Assembly (NCBI GenBank): GCA_033558025.1
Contig: JAUCEF010000018.1
Coordinates: forward strand, 2,170,001-2,234,000
Reading direction: 5' to 3'
Length of the DNA: 64,000 nucleotides
Source of the DNA: Phytophthora sp. 'mugwort'
Taxonomy: Eukaryota > Oomycota > Peronosporomycetes > Peronosporales > Peronosporaceae
The notes beneath the pieces are model-generated. The model made no database searches. It saw only the letters and a program-made list of their open reading frames with translations, and was not told where the DNA came from. This document shows, piece after piece, positions 1 through 11,138 of the stretch (position 1 is its first letter; each line of letters opens with the position of its first letter). A program made the translations under genes and the position numbers.

Positions 1-459
1 GGCTTCCTGAGCTCGACTGGCGTCGCCACTGAGATTGATGCGCCAATGACAATTGATTTATGCGAGCTCCCATCTGAAAATTTTGATAATTCTGATAAAT
101 ATTATCAGAGGTGGGGTACTATCGCATGTCAACTCAGACGCCATATTTGGGGGGTGGGTGGGTATTATTTGAGGGATGGGGCTCAATCTCAGGATTTTCA
201 GTACAACGGAGGCTTCTCCAAGTGTCAGCTGTCACCAGTTCCAGATCACACACCTCGTGTTTTGGAAATTGGGATCCAGCAGTTCCCGTTTCTGTGTTAC
301 GAACCCGATAAAATACGTTTTTGAACGTTTTAGAATACACTTCGATAAATGCCCGCTTCAGCACCCTAATTTCTTAATACAGTTGACATTTATATAATAA
401 GTACCCGTTTCGATACCCGATTTTAGTAAGTTACAACCTTTTTGCCGCGTCCAAGCGTA

Positions 460-1109
460 GTCTTCCGACCTATGAAAATTCGCTCGAACATTGCCCACAG
501 TTATTCCCGCCCCACTCTGGGATTGAATCATCTCTTGCGATGAAGCAGCGGGAGCGATGTCGGTTGCGGCGGCGGCTCGTTGTCGGTGTTCGGGATGAAC
601 ACGAACATCCTCAGAGGGTTGGTGATTGTGGACACGGTTCCGTTGCGGGTGTGCACGATCATCCATGGTCTAAACGGGTCCTTGGTCAGATACCGCCCGC
701 ACGATAATCTTCATTGGGCACCCCATGCGCATGGAGTCTCGCATTGGTCGCTGCCGATCTCCGTCAGTAAGGTGCTGCGTGAACTGTGTGTGTCCAGCAC
801 GATCACCATCAAATTCGCACTTCCGACTGTCGTGGGTGTCGTAGTGGTGTAAAAGGCCCGCCGTTTTGTCGCGTTAAAGCCGTGAGCTTTCGTCCAGGGG
901 TGCAACGCAGCAATGGCAGCTTCTTCGGACACGTAAGTCTCTTGAGGAGGAGGTAGTATCATGACCACCTCAGCTTGACCAGTTGAACCCGATAGCCATT
1001 CACGACTAGGTGCCGTCTCACGCATGGGCAAGAGATGTGTCGATAAAACCGAATCTGGCAAAGACTGATGTCCTGGGTCGCTCTCGGAGAATGGTAGAAA
1101 GCGAAACAA
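460..1109 (-). pseudogene. FAR1/MULE-type transposase, N-terminal fragment
   Basis: Read on the minus strand, three reading-frame pieces follow each other. The first (from 1109) has a stretch resembling the EEAAIAALHPWTKAHGFN start of FAR1-like zinc-binding domains. The second (about 725-667) carries a CPM cysteine motif, and the third (from 666) carries an HNHQPSEDVRVH motif followed by a conserved spacer. Cysteines followed by a HxH pair is the layout of the WRKY-GCM1/FAR1 DNA-binding fold found at the N terminus of Mutator-like transposases in oomycete genomes. At least one frameshift and one stop separate the pieces, and no catalytic DDE region was found to the left, so this is a truncated, dead copy. 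Terminal inverted repeats were not found. Confidence 0.6.
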
Positions 1110-1521
1110 ATTAAGTCCATGAAATCCTCTAGCTGCGACTCCGGAAGACTATCATGCGACTTCTCCATAGACTGTTGACAGGTGTCGAGTTGGATCGCGC
1201 TAGTCAGTGCGAGGAGACGAGCTCCTTAGCACCAGAGGGCGAAGCAGCATTGAGCACGGCGGAAAGATTCATGTTTCTTAGTTTTGGAGGCTTCCTTTTA
1301 GGTTAATACTGAGTTGCTGGACGGCCGGTGAAGTGAGGATGGTACTGCTTAGGCGAGGGTGCTTTTTGGAACTGAGAGAACTTGTTGAACCTGGCGAGGA
1401 TATGGCGTATCTATCCTGTAAATAATTGCTTTATTCTCGTCCTCTGCATGGTCTCTTCGATTCTTATCATGCAAATAGGTCTTAGTGCAATCATATATTT
1501 CGACAATACTTGTTTATCCTG
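1110..1521. other. no gene recognised
   Basis: AT-rich sequence without a convincing coding frame or RNA. Short frames around 1382-1576 have no recognisable domain. Confidence 0.5.
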
Positions 1522-1680
1522 TGCAACGGACACGCTCCATTTTTGTATTACTATTTCGTATGCTATCCTTGGATAGTATCAAGCTGATCAAGATCGTACA
1601 AAGTCTGAATAAACTGTCCTTTCCCATGAAATGCCCTTCCGCGGAAATGACCCTCCTTAGTCTTGCCCCAAATTCGGCAG
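1522..1680 (+). repeat. direct repeat, left copy
   Basis: About 160 bp that recurs in the same orientation at 2764-2917. Shared blocks in order include GCAACGGACACG, GGCTATCCTTG/TGCTATCCTTGG, CAGCTGAT/AAGCTGAT, GTACAA and CTCCTTAGTCTTGCCCC. The copies are clearly diverged by substitutions and small indels. The pair brackets the beta-helix-like pseudogene. Confidence 0.75.
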
Positions 1681-1841
1681 TTTGCAGATCAATATCCACA
1701 ATCCCCATATTAAAATCAAACGCATAAACGAATCAATAGAATGCTTGAGCATTTATTTAATAAAAAAACAGATAGATTAATGAGCTTTCAAGTTCCTTTG
1801 TTGTCCGGAATTCAGTCACGGTTTTTTATTTACCTGGAAGG

Positions 1842-2694
1842 TTGAATTTTCAACGCTTCCAGATAAATAGAAAATCGTGTCCGTTACATTTCCGAATTGG
1901 CGCCCAAGACCAAACAACCACTTTCAGCCTGCGGATACTTGGTCGCCTGCACCTCCATCCCGACGTCGTTGGGAAGCTGAAAAAGGAGGCAGAATCTCGC
2001 CTTACCGACGACACGTGGCGAGAACAATTCGCGTGAAAAAAGTCTTCAGAGCTATCGGGCAGCTGAAAAATGGACTATGTATGGTGACAGAAAGCCTCGA
2101 CGATGCGTGGACGCCGATTACGTTTTCGTTCATGCGTTCACAGCCCAACGGAGTCTACCAAGAACCTCCCCAAGACTATCCGCGCGCCATCATTGCTGCT
2201 GCTAAGTAGAAGCATGCTGAGCGTGTGCCAGCCAGCATGATTTACGCTTGGAGGGAGGTACACGTCTGCGTGTTTTCGATGGCTGCTTCGACGATGATGC
2301 CGCCAGGGTCGTTGAAATTCCAGTGGGATACTGCATCATTTTTCGTGGAGATCTGGTACACAGTGGCATTGCATTTGACCGCATGAACAATCGAATCCAC
2401 TGTTACCTATCTTTCCAGGGCCTGAAGTGGACGCCTGGCGTAGTGGACAGCGTTCTTCCTCCTCATAAAACTTGCCAGTTCTGTGCTTTTCAAGTATTTG
2501 GAATCTAACGTAATTCGTCTGTACCGTGGCTACTGCGCCAAGAATCCCGCTTGTGCAGAGAACCAGAAAAAACGTCATCGCACGGACAACAAGGTGGGTG
2601 AGTACAAGGGCAATGTGTGCTACAAGATCTACACGAAAGGTAGCTCATTCAGGTCGCACGTGTTTCGCGGGTACAATACTAGTAGTACGAACTA
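1842..2694 (+). pseudogene. double-stranded beta-helix (cupin/2OG-oxygenase-like) protein, decayed
   Basis: The clearest part is 2248-2508, encoding a stretch with VEIPVGYCIIFRGDLVHSG then NNRIHCYLSF, a pattern typical of the C-terminal strands of cupin/2OG-oxygenase-like folds, where a His after Asp lines a metal pocket. I recognise this as a family often seen in repetitive parts of Phytophthora genomes, usually followed by a Cys-rich tail; here that tail is read in another frame (2483-2695, with NPACAEN and a K/R-rich segment). Upstream, 1877-2209 carries a matching N-terminal part ending in a stop. Two or more frame changes and one stop make it a pseudogene. It sits between two direct repeats, and a related decayed copy lies at 50250-50770. 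Function and enzymatic activity are unknown. Confidence 0.55.
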
Positions 2695-2763
2695 GGTAGC
2701 TTTATTATCCAGCTATCTTTATGTTTTTATGTATATCAGTTTGCTGGAACTATGTCCAAAAAT

Positions 2764-2917
2764 GCAACGGACACGGTGCATTTGTTTTATTGATTTTTTT
2801 GTAGGCTATCCTTGAGTAGTAGCCAGCTGATTAGATATTGTACAAGGTCTGAACAAATCATCCTTTTCTATGAATAACCTCCTCATAAATGGATCTCCTT
2901 AGTCTTGCCCCCGAATT
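2764..2917 (+). repeat. direct repeat, right copy
   Basis: Same-orientation homologue of 1522-1680, beginning just after the end of the beta-helix-like pseudogene. See the left copy for shared blocks. Confidence 0.75.
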
Positions 2918-3882
2918 TCTCGTTTCCGTTTCTTAGACACTATCTGTACATAGGAGGGCCATTAAGGTGAATTGCAGCTGTGACACGGTGCCAATCCGCG
3001 GCACGATGCAGCATTTTTCTGACCAAATCCTTCAAAAACATTATTCTCGTTTCCTGTTGGATATTCTATTTTTGTATCAGTGGTTGGCACGGTCCATTTA
3101 GCGTTAACCAATTATCGGTTCGTATAAAAACATGCAGGGTATTCATGTTTTTCGGCCCTCCACTCATTTCACTCAATTACCAAGATCGAAATGGAGGAGA
3201 GGACGTCGATCGTGCTAGCTTCAGCCAACAAAAGGATGAATTTCGCTGACAGTCGCCAGTAACGCTTCGAAGGCTTTTCGGACAAACCGTCACGGTGTAA
3301 GGATAACATAATTAAGCAAACCTCAATAGTTGTTAATGATGTACACACTCCAATTAGTCCTCATCGTCAGGTAGGATTTCAAACACTCCCGCCGCAGCAT
3401 TATCAACCTCGTCGCTGCCATCTTGCGCCTTCCCGAAACAACGATCAAGTTGTCCCAGTTGGAGCAGCTCAGTAGCGACGGTAGTAGACGTTTGAAGGAC
3501 ATCATCCGGCACCGTTGCGCCCACCGACTCGCCGCCAACCGTTGCGCGCTTGAAAATGAAAAACAATCTGCTCTTAATCACTGCCAGAACGAGTCCTTCC
3601 CAGGCTGCAACCACTCGCTCAGTCACGTCCTTCCTGTTGGAGCTGCGAGTTTATATCCCACACCAGCCTGGCGAGGCGGGGTTAGCTAGTTCTGAAAATT
3701 CTCGATCCAACGCGCTCGAGCCGGGCTTTCAAAGGCATATTAAAGCTGATATCGCGGGTTGTTGTTGGCAGGTGATGTTGCGTGTGTTGAAGTGCCGGTT
3801 TGCATAGTGTTGTGCATGTGTGGGTTTGCGTGAGTTATGGTGTTTTGGTATGGATACGCATTCATGATTACTAGATTAAATG
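2918..3882. other. no gene recognised
   Basis: Open frames exist on both strands around 3354-3689 (90 aa minus, 88 aa plus) but neither shows a known domain, a convincing start context or splice signals. Confidence 0.45.
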
Positions 3883-3955
3883 CTTTCTATAGCTCAGCTG
3901 GTTTAGTCTCTCTATGCGAGACAGCACTTAGCGGGTTCGAGTCCCGCTTTGACCA
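3883..3955 (+). pseudogene. tRNA-like sequence (tRNA pseudogene or tRNA-derived SINE head)
   Basis: A 73-nt segment with an A-box match (TAGCTCAGCTGG), a B-box match (GGTTCGAGTCC), a perfect 5-bp T stem (GCGGG/CCCGC) and a perfect 5-bp anticodon stem (GTCTC/GAGAC) around a 7-nt loop whose middle is TAT. The D stem lacks its 3' strand and the acceptor stem barely pairs, so it is unlikely to be a functional tRNA. The intact internal promoter boxes fit a tRNA pseudogene or the 5' part of a SINE; no second copy was noticed in the window. Confidence 0.5.
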
Positions 3956-4204
3956 CAAAACGTTTGCATCTTCCCACTATACATGTGGGATACCTGATGG
4001 GATTAGAAAACTCACCGTAGCAAAGACAGTAGAAGAAATGAGCTAGAAAGGTAGAGAACAATAACGACATCAATCCCACTTACTTTTGGTTTTGCAACCT
4101 TGCCAAGAAGCTTTTCTTCATCAACTTGCCCCGCACGCTCTTCCTCTCCTACTTTCAGTTGTCACACGCCGAGCAGCCTGGCGGGACAGAAACTAGCACA
4201 ACAT

Positions 4205-5253
4205 TTAGTTCTTTTTACAAGTACGGAGATCATCTGTCCATTGCGCTGACAGATCGTCCCAGAGTAGTAACACCGGCTGGTCTCGTTTGGGGGGGATAGC
4301 AAAATGATGGCGCAAAAATGCCAACGACGGCTCGCCATTCCATAAGCCCTCACTATTGCATACATTACGCCATCGAGACGATTTTGTAGCCCAACGACGT
4401 CTTTCCGTACACCAGCACCAAATCCACGGCGAGTTACTTTGTTCGACGCTGTCCCCTTCTTTTCTGAGGGTTTGACTCACGATAACAAACGGTGTGCTGC
4501 GCGTGCCACATGAGTCACCGAGGAGTGTTACAGTCACCAACTCTTTCTCTTTTCCGGCGCACCGAACCCACACAGTATTTGCTCTCCGCGACGAGTTTGT
4601 TTGCTTCAGCAAGTATTTAAAGCATACGGCAGTCTGATCATCCATCGTTACAAACGCGATCGACGTCGTGTTCCTGCATGACCCACAGCACGCTTTCACA
4701 GAACTCCAGCCTGGCCGCATCGCAATCAGCTGGTTACTTCTGGCCCTAGCGCCTATGACGGCGAAGGGATAACAAGTGACGGGGGAAAAAGCCCTTGCAA
4801 AACGTACACAAGGCCTTAAACACGTTCGGCGACAGTCCTTCCCTACAGCCACTTTGAGCGCCTTTGCCTGAAGCATGAAGGTCAAGACAGGCGCGCCTTC
4901 ACCGCGCCGATCGTCAATCCACCTCGCAATTTCACATTCACCACTCGGTGATAGCATCGTCGCAGTTCCCAATCCCGGCTGTACTTCAGCTTGCCCCCTT
5001 TCGCCATTTCACACGCCATCTCAATCTTAGCCCGCATCGACGCCCACACATAAATAGATTTTACGCTTGGTCTATTGAAGCTTACCCTCAACCCCAGGAA
5101 AAACTGTGCGAGGGTGTCGCTCATGTTTTGTGGGCACGATAGTGGTTGATAGCTGCCAGCTTGACGAAGTACGGTACCGAGCTTCGTTTGAGCTCGTGGC
5201 GGTTTTTCCATTTGCCATTTTCGCCGCGCTTCCGAACTGGGTGCGAGGGCCAT
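4205..5253 (-). pseudogene. pogo/CENP-B-like DDE transposase, decayed
   Basis: The main frame (4972-4205, 255 codons) contains the DDE_1-type block DDQTAVCFKYL followed by NTVWVRCAGKEKELVTVTLLGDS, and near its end LLWDDLSAQWTDDL, matching the first and second acidic catalytic regions of pogo/Tigger/jerky-type transposases. The N-terminal part is in another frame (5253-4882: ARRKWQMEK and a helix-turn-helix-like segment), so there is a frame break near 4945. The third acidic region is missing, so the gene is truncated at the 3' side. It differs from the transposase at 11139-12953 and resembles more closely the copy at 52239-53790. TA duplications and inverted repeats were not found. Confidence 0.65.
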
Positions 5254-5848
5254 TGCGATTTTATCGCGTTTCCGACAACCGTTCCCGATAATGTGTAGAC
5301 CACCTTACGATTCGGCTCATGCTATTGTCCGAAATAGTGCTGTCGGAAGCTAAAAGTATTATACGGTAGCGTAAAACTCACTTAAGTACGAGATACACGG
5401 TACCTCTAACAGTGAGCTACCTTTATTGGTAACGTGCTTCTCCTTGTCAATGCCGCGCATCGACACAAGAAACTCGAGCAGCGTGACGTGGCGTCGCGTC
5501 GCGTTATACTGTCGCCTTCAGAGGGTCCATTGCGGCAGTTAATCACTACTAGTTGCCTCCTCCTTCAGCTGCGGCCGTCTCCGGTCGCAGATGAAAACGC
5601 TTGGCATCTGTGGATGCTGCCAAACAAGTGGTCCGTCAATGTGTCGTGAAGGTCCTGCGCCAAGACAAAAGGCTGTCGTTAGTTAACATGCTGCTGCTCA
5701 AGAAACAGGCAGACGGTAGGCACTGCTAAGGGGACGTTATCGTTTTTCCTGGCCATCAGATCGGCAACGCTGATCCTCCACGCTGCTCCAGAACAAACTA
5801 TCACTGGACACCACGAATATTGCGCCATGAGGTCATCCAACTGTGCAT
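5254..5848. other. no gene recognised
   Basis: No coding frame, RNA or repeat copy was recognised here. Confidence 0.45.
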
Positions 5849-5922
5849 GTAGCGCGAATGTTGTTCCATGACGTCCGCTTTGTGAGTGTAGCGAGAATGT
5901 TGTTCCATGACCTTATGTAACG
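5849..5922 (+). repeat. short tandem duplication, two copies
   Basis: A unit of roughly 37-39 bp beginning GTAGCGCGAATGTTGTTCC is followed at once by a second copy beginning GTAGCGAGAATGTTGTTCC. Confidence 0.7.
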
Positions 5923-5944
5923 ACAGTTTCAAACTGTGAATTGT

Positions 5945-6205
5945 ATTCGGAAGGGTACGTATTGCTGCGCCCAACTCCCCGCGTCACGTTTTAATTTAAA
6001 CTTACGTTTTGTATTGAATGTCTCACTCCTTGTTTACTGTCGCCCTTCCGAGGACCGATGGCATCGCGGTTTTGGGCTTTGCTTCTCAAAGGCAGTCACT
6101 GCTCTCCTGCGAGAACAAGGTTCTAAGTTTGGGCAGCTACAGTGCTCGACTCGCTAGAAAGCTCGGCGCTTGGCTCGCCTCCGCAAATACTGCGCCCTTC
6201 AGCTC
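5945..6205 (+). repeat. dispersed ~250-bp repeat, copy 1
   Basis: Homologous in the same orientation to 28180-28440. Shared exact blocks include CTTACGTTTTGTATTGA, GGACCGATGGCATCGCGG, GGCTTTGCTTC, AAAGGCAGTC and CTACAGTGCTCG. The divergence looks like an old dispersed non-coding repeat. No LTR, poly-A or inverted-repeat boundary was identified. Confidence 0.75.
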
Positions 6206-6795
6206 CACGTTCCCATCCGTTAATGCATTTAGTAGAGCACCAGCCGCCAGGTTGTTCTGGAGTTGTACAGCTCTTTCTCAGCAACCACTTGATTGGTTGC
6301 CAAGCAGACGAGACAGCCTGGTTGGCCGAGACGTCCAGTTGTAAGTTGCTCAATAAAGGGTATGGGTTGAGCGACCGAGAGCACTGTGAAGCTCTCTCAC
6401 TTTTGGGTTTTCCCTAAATAGCTCCAGTCTCCCGGCGCAAGTCCCGCCGGGGTTAGTCCCAACGAACGCACAGGCTTCGTTGTGTCCATCGTCATACTCA
6501 TCAGAGCAGAGGGCTTACTAGGCGTTCCCGCTCTGCCGATGCCTCCGCAGGACGGGATCGTGATGATCTGATTGGGTATGAGCTCAACGTGGGCGACACC
6601 CGATTGGATGAAATACGCAAGAAGGACCTGGAGAATTAACACCCCCGAACGTGCAACGACCGTTGGCTGCAGTGCTTGCGACACGGCGAACCCCGTACGG
6701 AAACCAGCCCTCGCCCATTCAAGAAAACGCGCAAGGCAACGGATTTGCGGCTGTGACCGAATCGAGAAGAGCGGAGACCGACGGCGTCCTACAAA

Positions 6796-7332
6796 TTGGA
6801 CATCAGGCTTACCGGGGGCAACTACGACGAGTTGTCGGAGCGCTTGATGACGGTGTTTATCGCCATGGGCGTGAACAACATTGTGCTCGGGTGCAAGCAC
6901 GTGGACGAAGAACGTGGTGAGAATTGGGTGAACTTCTGGAGCGTGCGACGCAAAAAAGCGCACATCCCCTTGATGCAGCACGTAGCGTGGTCGATTGTAG
7001 AAAGGTTCGACCCAGAACCCACGGGTTCTCTGGGATGCGTGAGCGAGCGATATGGAGAAGGCAACGGCCTCAACCCAGTCCACCTGGAGCGGCAACGTTT
7101 GACGCGCTGCCTTGACCCGTCGGAGCACATGCTCATAGATGACACGATGGAGATCCGCCGCGTGTTGTCCGAGAGCGGAGAACGAATGACGGACGAGAAG
7201 TTTGCGAGCTTCCTGTTGTCGAACGTGAACGACGTGTTTCCGGGGATTACAATGAAAGAACGCGATTCAACCGTGAGCGACCGAGTCTTCGCGATGCCAT
7301 CGGAAATGAGAGCTCTTGTAGTCGTAGAGTAG
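6796..7332 (+). CDS. Copia gag (UBN2-like), partial
   Basis: The 178-codon open frame begins with LTGGNYDELSERLMTVFIAMG, the usual start of plant/oomycete copia Gag, and continues with SVRRKKAHIPLMQHV, CVSERYGEGNGLNPVHLERQ and MRRVLSES-like segments of the UBN2/DUF4219 Gag region. It would form the particle shell around element RNA. The first residues of the true Gag probably precede the listed start, because the frame opens without a clear ATG context. The zinc knuckle that should follow is degenerate at about 7957-8000 (CFLFGKSGP), with the second Cys and the His lost. Downstream frames are broken, so the frame is a surviving part of a dead element. Confidence 0.75.
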   Translation: MDIRLTGGNYDELSERLMTVFIAMGVNNIVLGCKHVDEERGENWVNFWSVRRKKAHIPLMQHVAWSIVERFDPEPTGSLGCVSERYGEGNGLNPVHLERQRLTRCLDPSEHMLIDDTMEIRRVLSESGERMTDEKFASFLLSNVNDVFPGITMKERDSTVSDRVFAMPSEMRALVVVE

Positions 7333-8588
7333 CGAGGTGCTCCTGAGCACCTTGAGGAACGAGCGTAGCGTACAAGAGCTGGAAGGACAGAAGCGAAGAA
7401 GCGGGTGTACGAAAACAAGAAAATTGCAAAGTGATTCATATTCTGTGTCTATGAAAAAAGGGAGGAAAGCCTTTGGCTACAAAACCCCCGGACCGCTCTA
7501 CTACCACAAAGCACGTTCCTGCAAGTGGCATTGTCGAACCAGCTTCAGCATTCCGTAGAGGCCACTGACAACGTGGAGTTCAAACACTGCCGAACCCAGT
7601 GTCATCAAGTGTAGACCGAGTGTAGAGCACAGTGACCAACAACAAAAAATATAGCCAACGAAACAGAGAAATCTCATAGGAAGACTAGAGACGGCCGAGG
7701 CCATGCATGCTGACCCACCAGGAGGCGGGCAACAGCGTGGTGGCCAAGGACGTCGTGGACTAGGACGTCGTGATCATGGTCGAGGTGGTCATGGACTCGA
7801 CGTGAAATACGTGAATCGTTCAGACCATGTACACGCAGGTGGTGGACGAGGCCGTGGACGTAGCAAGTCCAATGGCCGATGCGCTCGACCTCCGAATACA
7901 CGAGATCAAGGAAGCTCGAAGAAGGCGAGAGGCAACTCGATGCAAAGAGCTGTCCGCGATCAGTGCTTCCTGTTTGGCAAGAGCGGACCCTGAAGAAGTG
8001 GGTACCCAAACAAGAGAAAAGTCACGCGTTCTCTTGTCTCGAACAAGGAGTTGTTGTTGCGCGAAGGTGAACCGAGTAATACACCTACTGACAATGCAAA
8101 GTGGGAGATCTCACCAATCCAGTGGGAGACATGCAGAAGGTCGGACCGTAGTGATGAGCAGAAACACTGCCAGTAGGCACGTGAGCGCCACACAGGTGAC
8201 GGTTCTGGTGCGAGGCACGGACAAGCGCAAGTGACAGGAATCGCGTGGGCGCGGAGAGTCGATTAAGGGCTCGTATACTATTGGATCGGTTCACAAGGAA
8301 GTGGTGGTGCTGGAGCAGGCGATCAACCTCATAGATATAGCGTTAACCGGATCCCATTGTTTGTTGGTGATGCTGGCTTCTGCGAGGAAACGACGCAGGA
8401 GGAGGAGGGAAATGAGATAACGCCTGTGTAGGCAAAAGGCGGCGAAGCAGAGGCTGGAGTATGGCTCCGGTGGAAGCAGACGCTGATGGAGAGTAGGTGT
8501 AATCACCGCAGCTCCAGCTGCTGTGGCCCACGCTAAGGCGACCCTTATGGTAAGTTCTCGTACTACTCCTACAAGATGTGATGAAGTG

Positions 8589-8700
8589 GAATGGCTGTTG
8601 GATTCTGGCTCACAAGCTAACGTGTGTACTGACATGCTATCTTTTGTGCACATGGGTGTGGAACTGGCCATCGTCTGACGCTGATGAATGGCAGTAGTGA
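8589..8700 (+). pseudogene. Copia aspartic protease fragment
   Basis: In the plus frame from 8589 the sequence reads EWLLDSGSQANVCTD, with the catalytic Asp codon at 8601-8603 in the DSGS motif typical of copia proteases. The frame is lost soon after 8690, so no functional protease is encoded. Confidence 0.65.
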
Positions 8701-8969
8701 GGAAGCGGTAACCTGTGGAGAAGTGCATATGTTGGTGAACAACTACAACACGGGCGATTACGAAGAACGAATTCTTGAAGAAATGTACTAACCGTTAAAA
8801 TTCCACAGCAATCCCATCTCTATGAGCTACATGTTGATGGAAGCCGGGTGCCAACCTGGTAAATCCAAGAACAAGACTATAATCTGGTTATAGAGGCCAT
8901 CGATGCGGCTGGAATTTGTGCTGGAGGACGAATTGTATCGCATTTGGACGAAGCGACTATCTGAAGGCA

Positions 8970-9906
8970 CCCCAGTGGCGGATCATGTGGTGCTGGGCGT
9001 GGAAAAGCCTGGGTGGTTAGCAACAGCGAGGCGATGGGTCTATTGCACCAGCGGCTTGATCACACAGGCATGGAGGAAATTAAGCGCATGGTTGGACGCT
9101 TGGATTGTGGAGTTAAGAAAAATACAACTCAATGTTCTACCTGTGACTGTGTACCATGTCGTATGGGGAAGTTCCGTCGCATGACTCAGCCTACCGGGCA
9201 CCTGAAGAACTAATCCTGCGGCCTCCATGTTTAATTCAAGGAGAGCGGATGCGTGTTGCAGAGCTGCATTCAGAACAAGGTGGCGAGTTTGTGGACGAAG
9301 AGAATGAAGCCTTATGCAGATCACAAGGGACAATTACGACTACCATAATGGATACAGTCCTGAAGAAATTGGCGTTGTTGAGCGCGCAAACGGACTGGCG
9401 GTGCCCCGTAGCATGGCTATGCTGGCTGCTACTCACTCCCCATAGATATGTGGGGTGAGGCTTAATTGCACTCTGTGCATACTCTGAACCGATGGATGAC
9501 CAGCACATTGCCAGATGGCATGACGCCGTACGAAGCGATGCACGGCAAACAGCCGGACCTGGCTCAGTTGCGCACACACGGATGCTTAATGCAGGCCCGG
9601 ATCAATCCAGAGGTACGCGGAAGCAAAACTAAGCTGGAATTAAGGACCGACATGTGTATTATGCTGGGTTATAGCTGCAACAATGTTGGAGTCAAGCTGC
9701 TAAGTATGCGTGATGGTGGAGTGAGAACATGTCGACTGGAAAATGCTTTGTTTCACGTGCAGTTTACGGTGGCACATGATCACGTGCACCACATGTTGTT
9801 TGCTAACGTGCATAATGATGACGACCGAATGAACGTGCCGGTGGTTCGTATCCACGCGGACATATCGACCTACGTCAACGGGGACAACGTTGACGACAAG
9901 GCCTAG
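8970..9906 (+). pseudogene. Copia GAG-pre-integrase and integrase remnants
   Basis: The frame 9013-9213 carries the HH-CC zinc-binding module as HQRLDH then CSTCDCVPC followed by MGKFRR, as in the GAG-pre-integrase domain. From 9240 a second frame shows ELHSEQGGEF; copia integrases normally have an Asp where this copy has Glu before QGGE, so a catalytic residue appears altered. A VERANGLAVP segment, corresponding to the catalytic Glu region, lies in a third frame near 9385. The last piece (9466-9906) is the integrase C-terminal part (TPYEAMHGKQPDLAQLRTHG). The frame changes between pieces show it is inactive. Confidence 0.75.
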
Positions 9907-10229
9907 CAGGCATTGAGTAGGCGTTGCCAGCGCCACCTGCTGAGGGTCCTAAAAAGGTACAGAGGTCATTGCGAAGGTGGTACAGGTTGCAGATTGGTCG
10001 ATACAGCGGTGACAGGTCCGTCTAAGCAGAAGAGAAGGCCGAAGAGGAAGCGCCGCAGCGAGAAACGAATGGACAGATCTGACGCTGAAGCTACCTCGAT
10101 CCAGTTGGCGAAACCATCGATATCGACTGTGACGGTGCTGCCGCGCTGGAAGCGCGCGCTCATCACATATTCGCGACTATGTGATCAACGCTGTGATCCA
10201 ATGGACGAGTGATGCTCCTATTCATCAGA

Positions 10230-10809
10230 GTTACAAGCAGACCAAAACGCTGAACTCTGGCCTGAATGGAAGAAGTCCATTGACTCGGAATTATCGCCAA
10301 TATGCGATCATGAAACGTGGCTGTTAGTGCCGCCCAAGAGCATTGGAAAGGCCAAGGTGATTACGTGTCGCTGGGTGTTGCGACCAACGGAATGGAAAGG
10401 GCATGATCGTACGCTACAAGGCTAGACTGGTAATTCACGGATTCAAGCGAGATTTCGTGCACCTGTGATACGGATGGAAACTATTAGGGCTGCTATCGAC
10501 TACGGACTACAGCGCGGGTGGTTGGTGATACAGTATGATGTGGTCACTGCGTTTCTATATGGACCACTTGAGGAGGGGATCTACAGGAAGGTTCCTGCTG
10601 AATTGGTTGGTGCTAGTGATGCGTCTGTCCGCCGACTGCTGAAAAACCCTTACAGTTTGGAGCAGGCGCCTTAAGGTTGGAATGACATGCTGCATCGCAA
10701 ACTCACTGACATTGGTATCACAACGATCGGGAAGGATCATGGGTTGTATGCCCGCCAAGTGGGAGGAGATATCACTCTGTTGGTGACGGTTTACGCAGAT
10801 GACTTACTA
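10230..10809 (+). pseudogene. Copia reverse transcriptase, N-terminal part, cut by transposon
   Basis: The region reads LWPEWKKSIDSEL and LVPPKSIGKAKVITCRWV in one frame, and from 10465 IQYDVVTAFLYGPLEEGIY, which holds the first catalytic Asp of copia RT. A stop at 10672-10674 is followed in frame by GWNDMLHRKL and then VYADDLL, the second catalytic motif. A pogo-type element is inserted immediately after the DDLL codons (TA at 10808-10809). The RT resumes at 13259 as LIGPADLC. Confidence 0.8.
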
Positions 10810-10826
10810 CACTGTGTACGGTAATT

Positions 10827-10841
10827 AGTCTGACCGAGACT
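10827..10841. promoter_or_regulatory. subterminal palindrome 1 (possible transposase site)
   Basis: AGTCTGACCGAGACT, an imperfect version of the palindrome AGTCTGA-C-TCAGACT, overlapping the inner end of the left terminal inverted repeat. Confidence 0.5.
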
Positions 10842-10880
10842 ATTTTGTGTCTATGATTTCCATGGTCATTCACATTAATT

Positions 10881-10895
10881 AGTCTGACTCAGACT
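10881..10895. promoter_or_regulatory. subterminal palindrome 2 (possible transposase site)
   Basis: AGTCTGACTCAGACT is a perfect 7+1+7 palindrome, 54 bp inside the first copy. Half-sites (AAAGACTATTTATG) follow at about 10903-10920. Confidence 0.55.
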
Positions 10896-11138
10896 ATTTA
10901 TGTACAAAGACTATTTATGAATTTCAAAGGGTCACAAAAAGGAGGGAAATCGCGTGACTCAACCGTCGAACCCCTGCTTGGCGACTCGGGGCATAAACGA
11001 CTGCGCCACATTAACCTAAGTTTTGATACCGACCAATGTATTATGTATGCTATCAATGACTGCCTTGGATCTATTCTACGTGTGTTCACTGTTTACAGGC
11101 TCGCCTTCAAAATGAGCATGGTGCTTCTTGATGATGTC

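Noticed and set aside
6397..7439. Long minus-strand frames (243 and 205 codons) opposite Copia gag
   Set aside because: They mirror the gag coding strand; composition and lack of domains fit antisense shadows.
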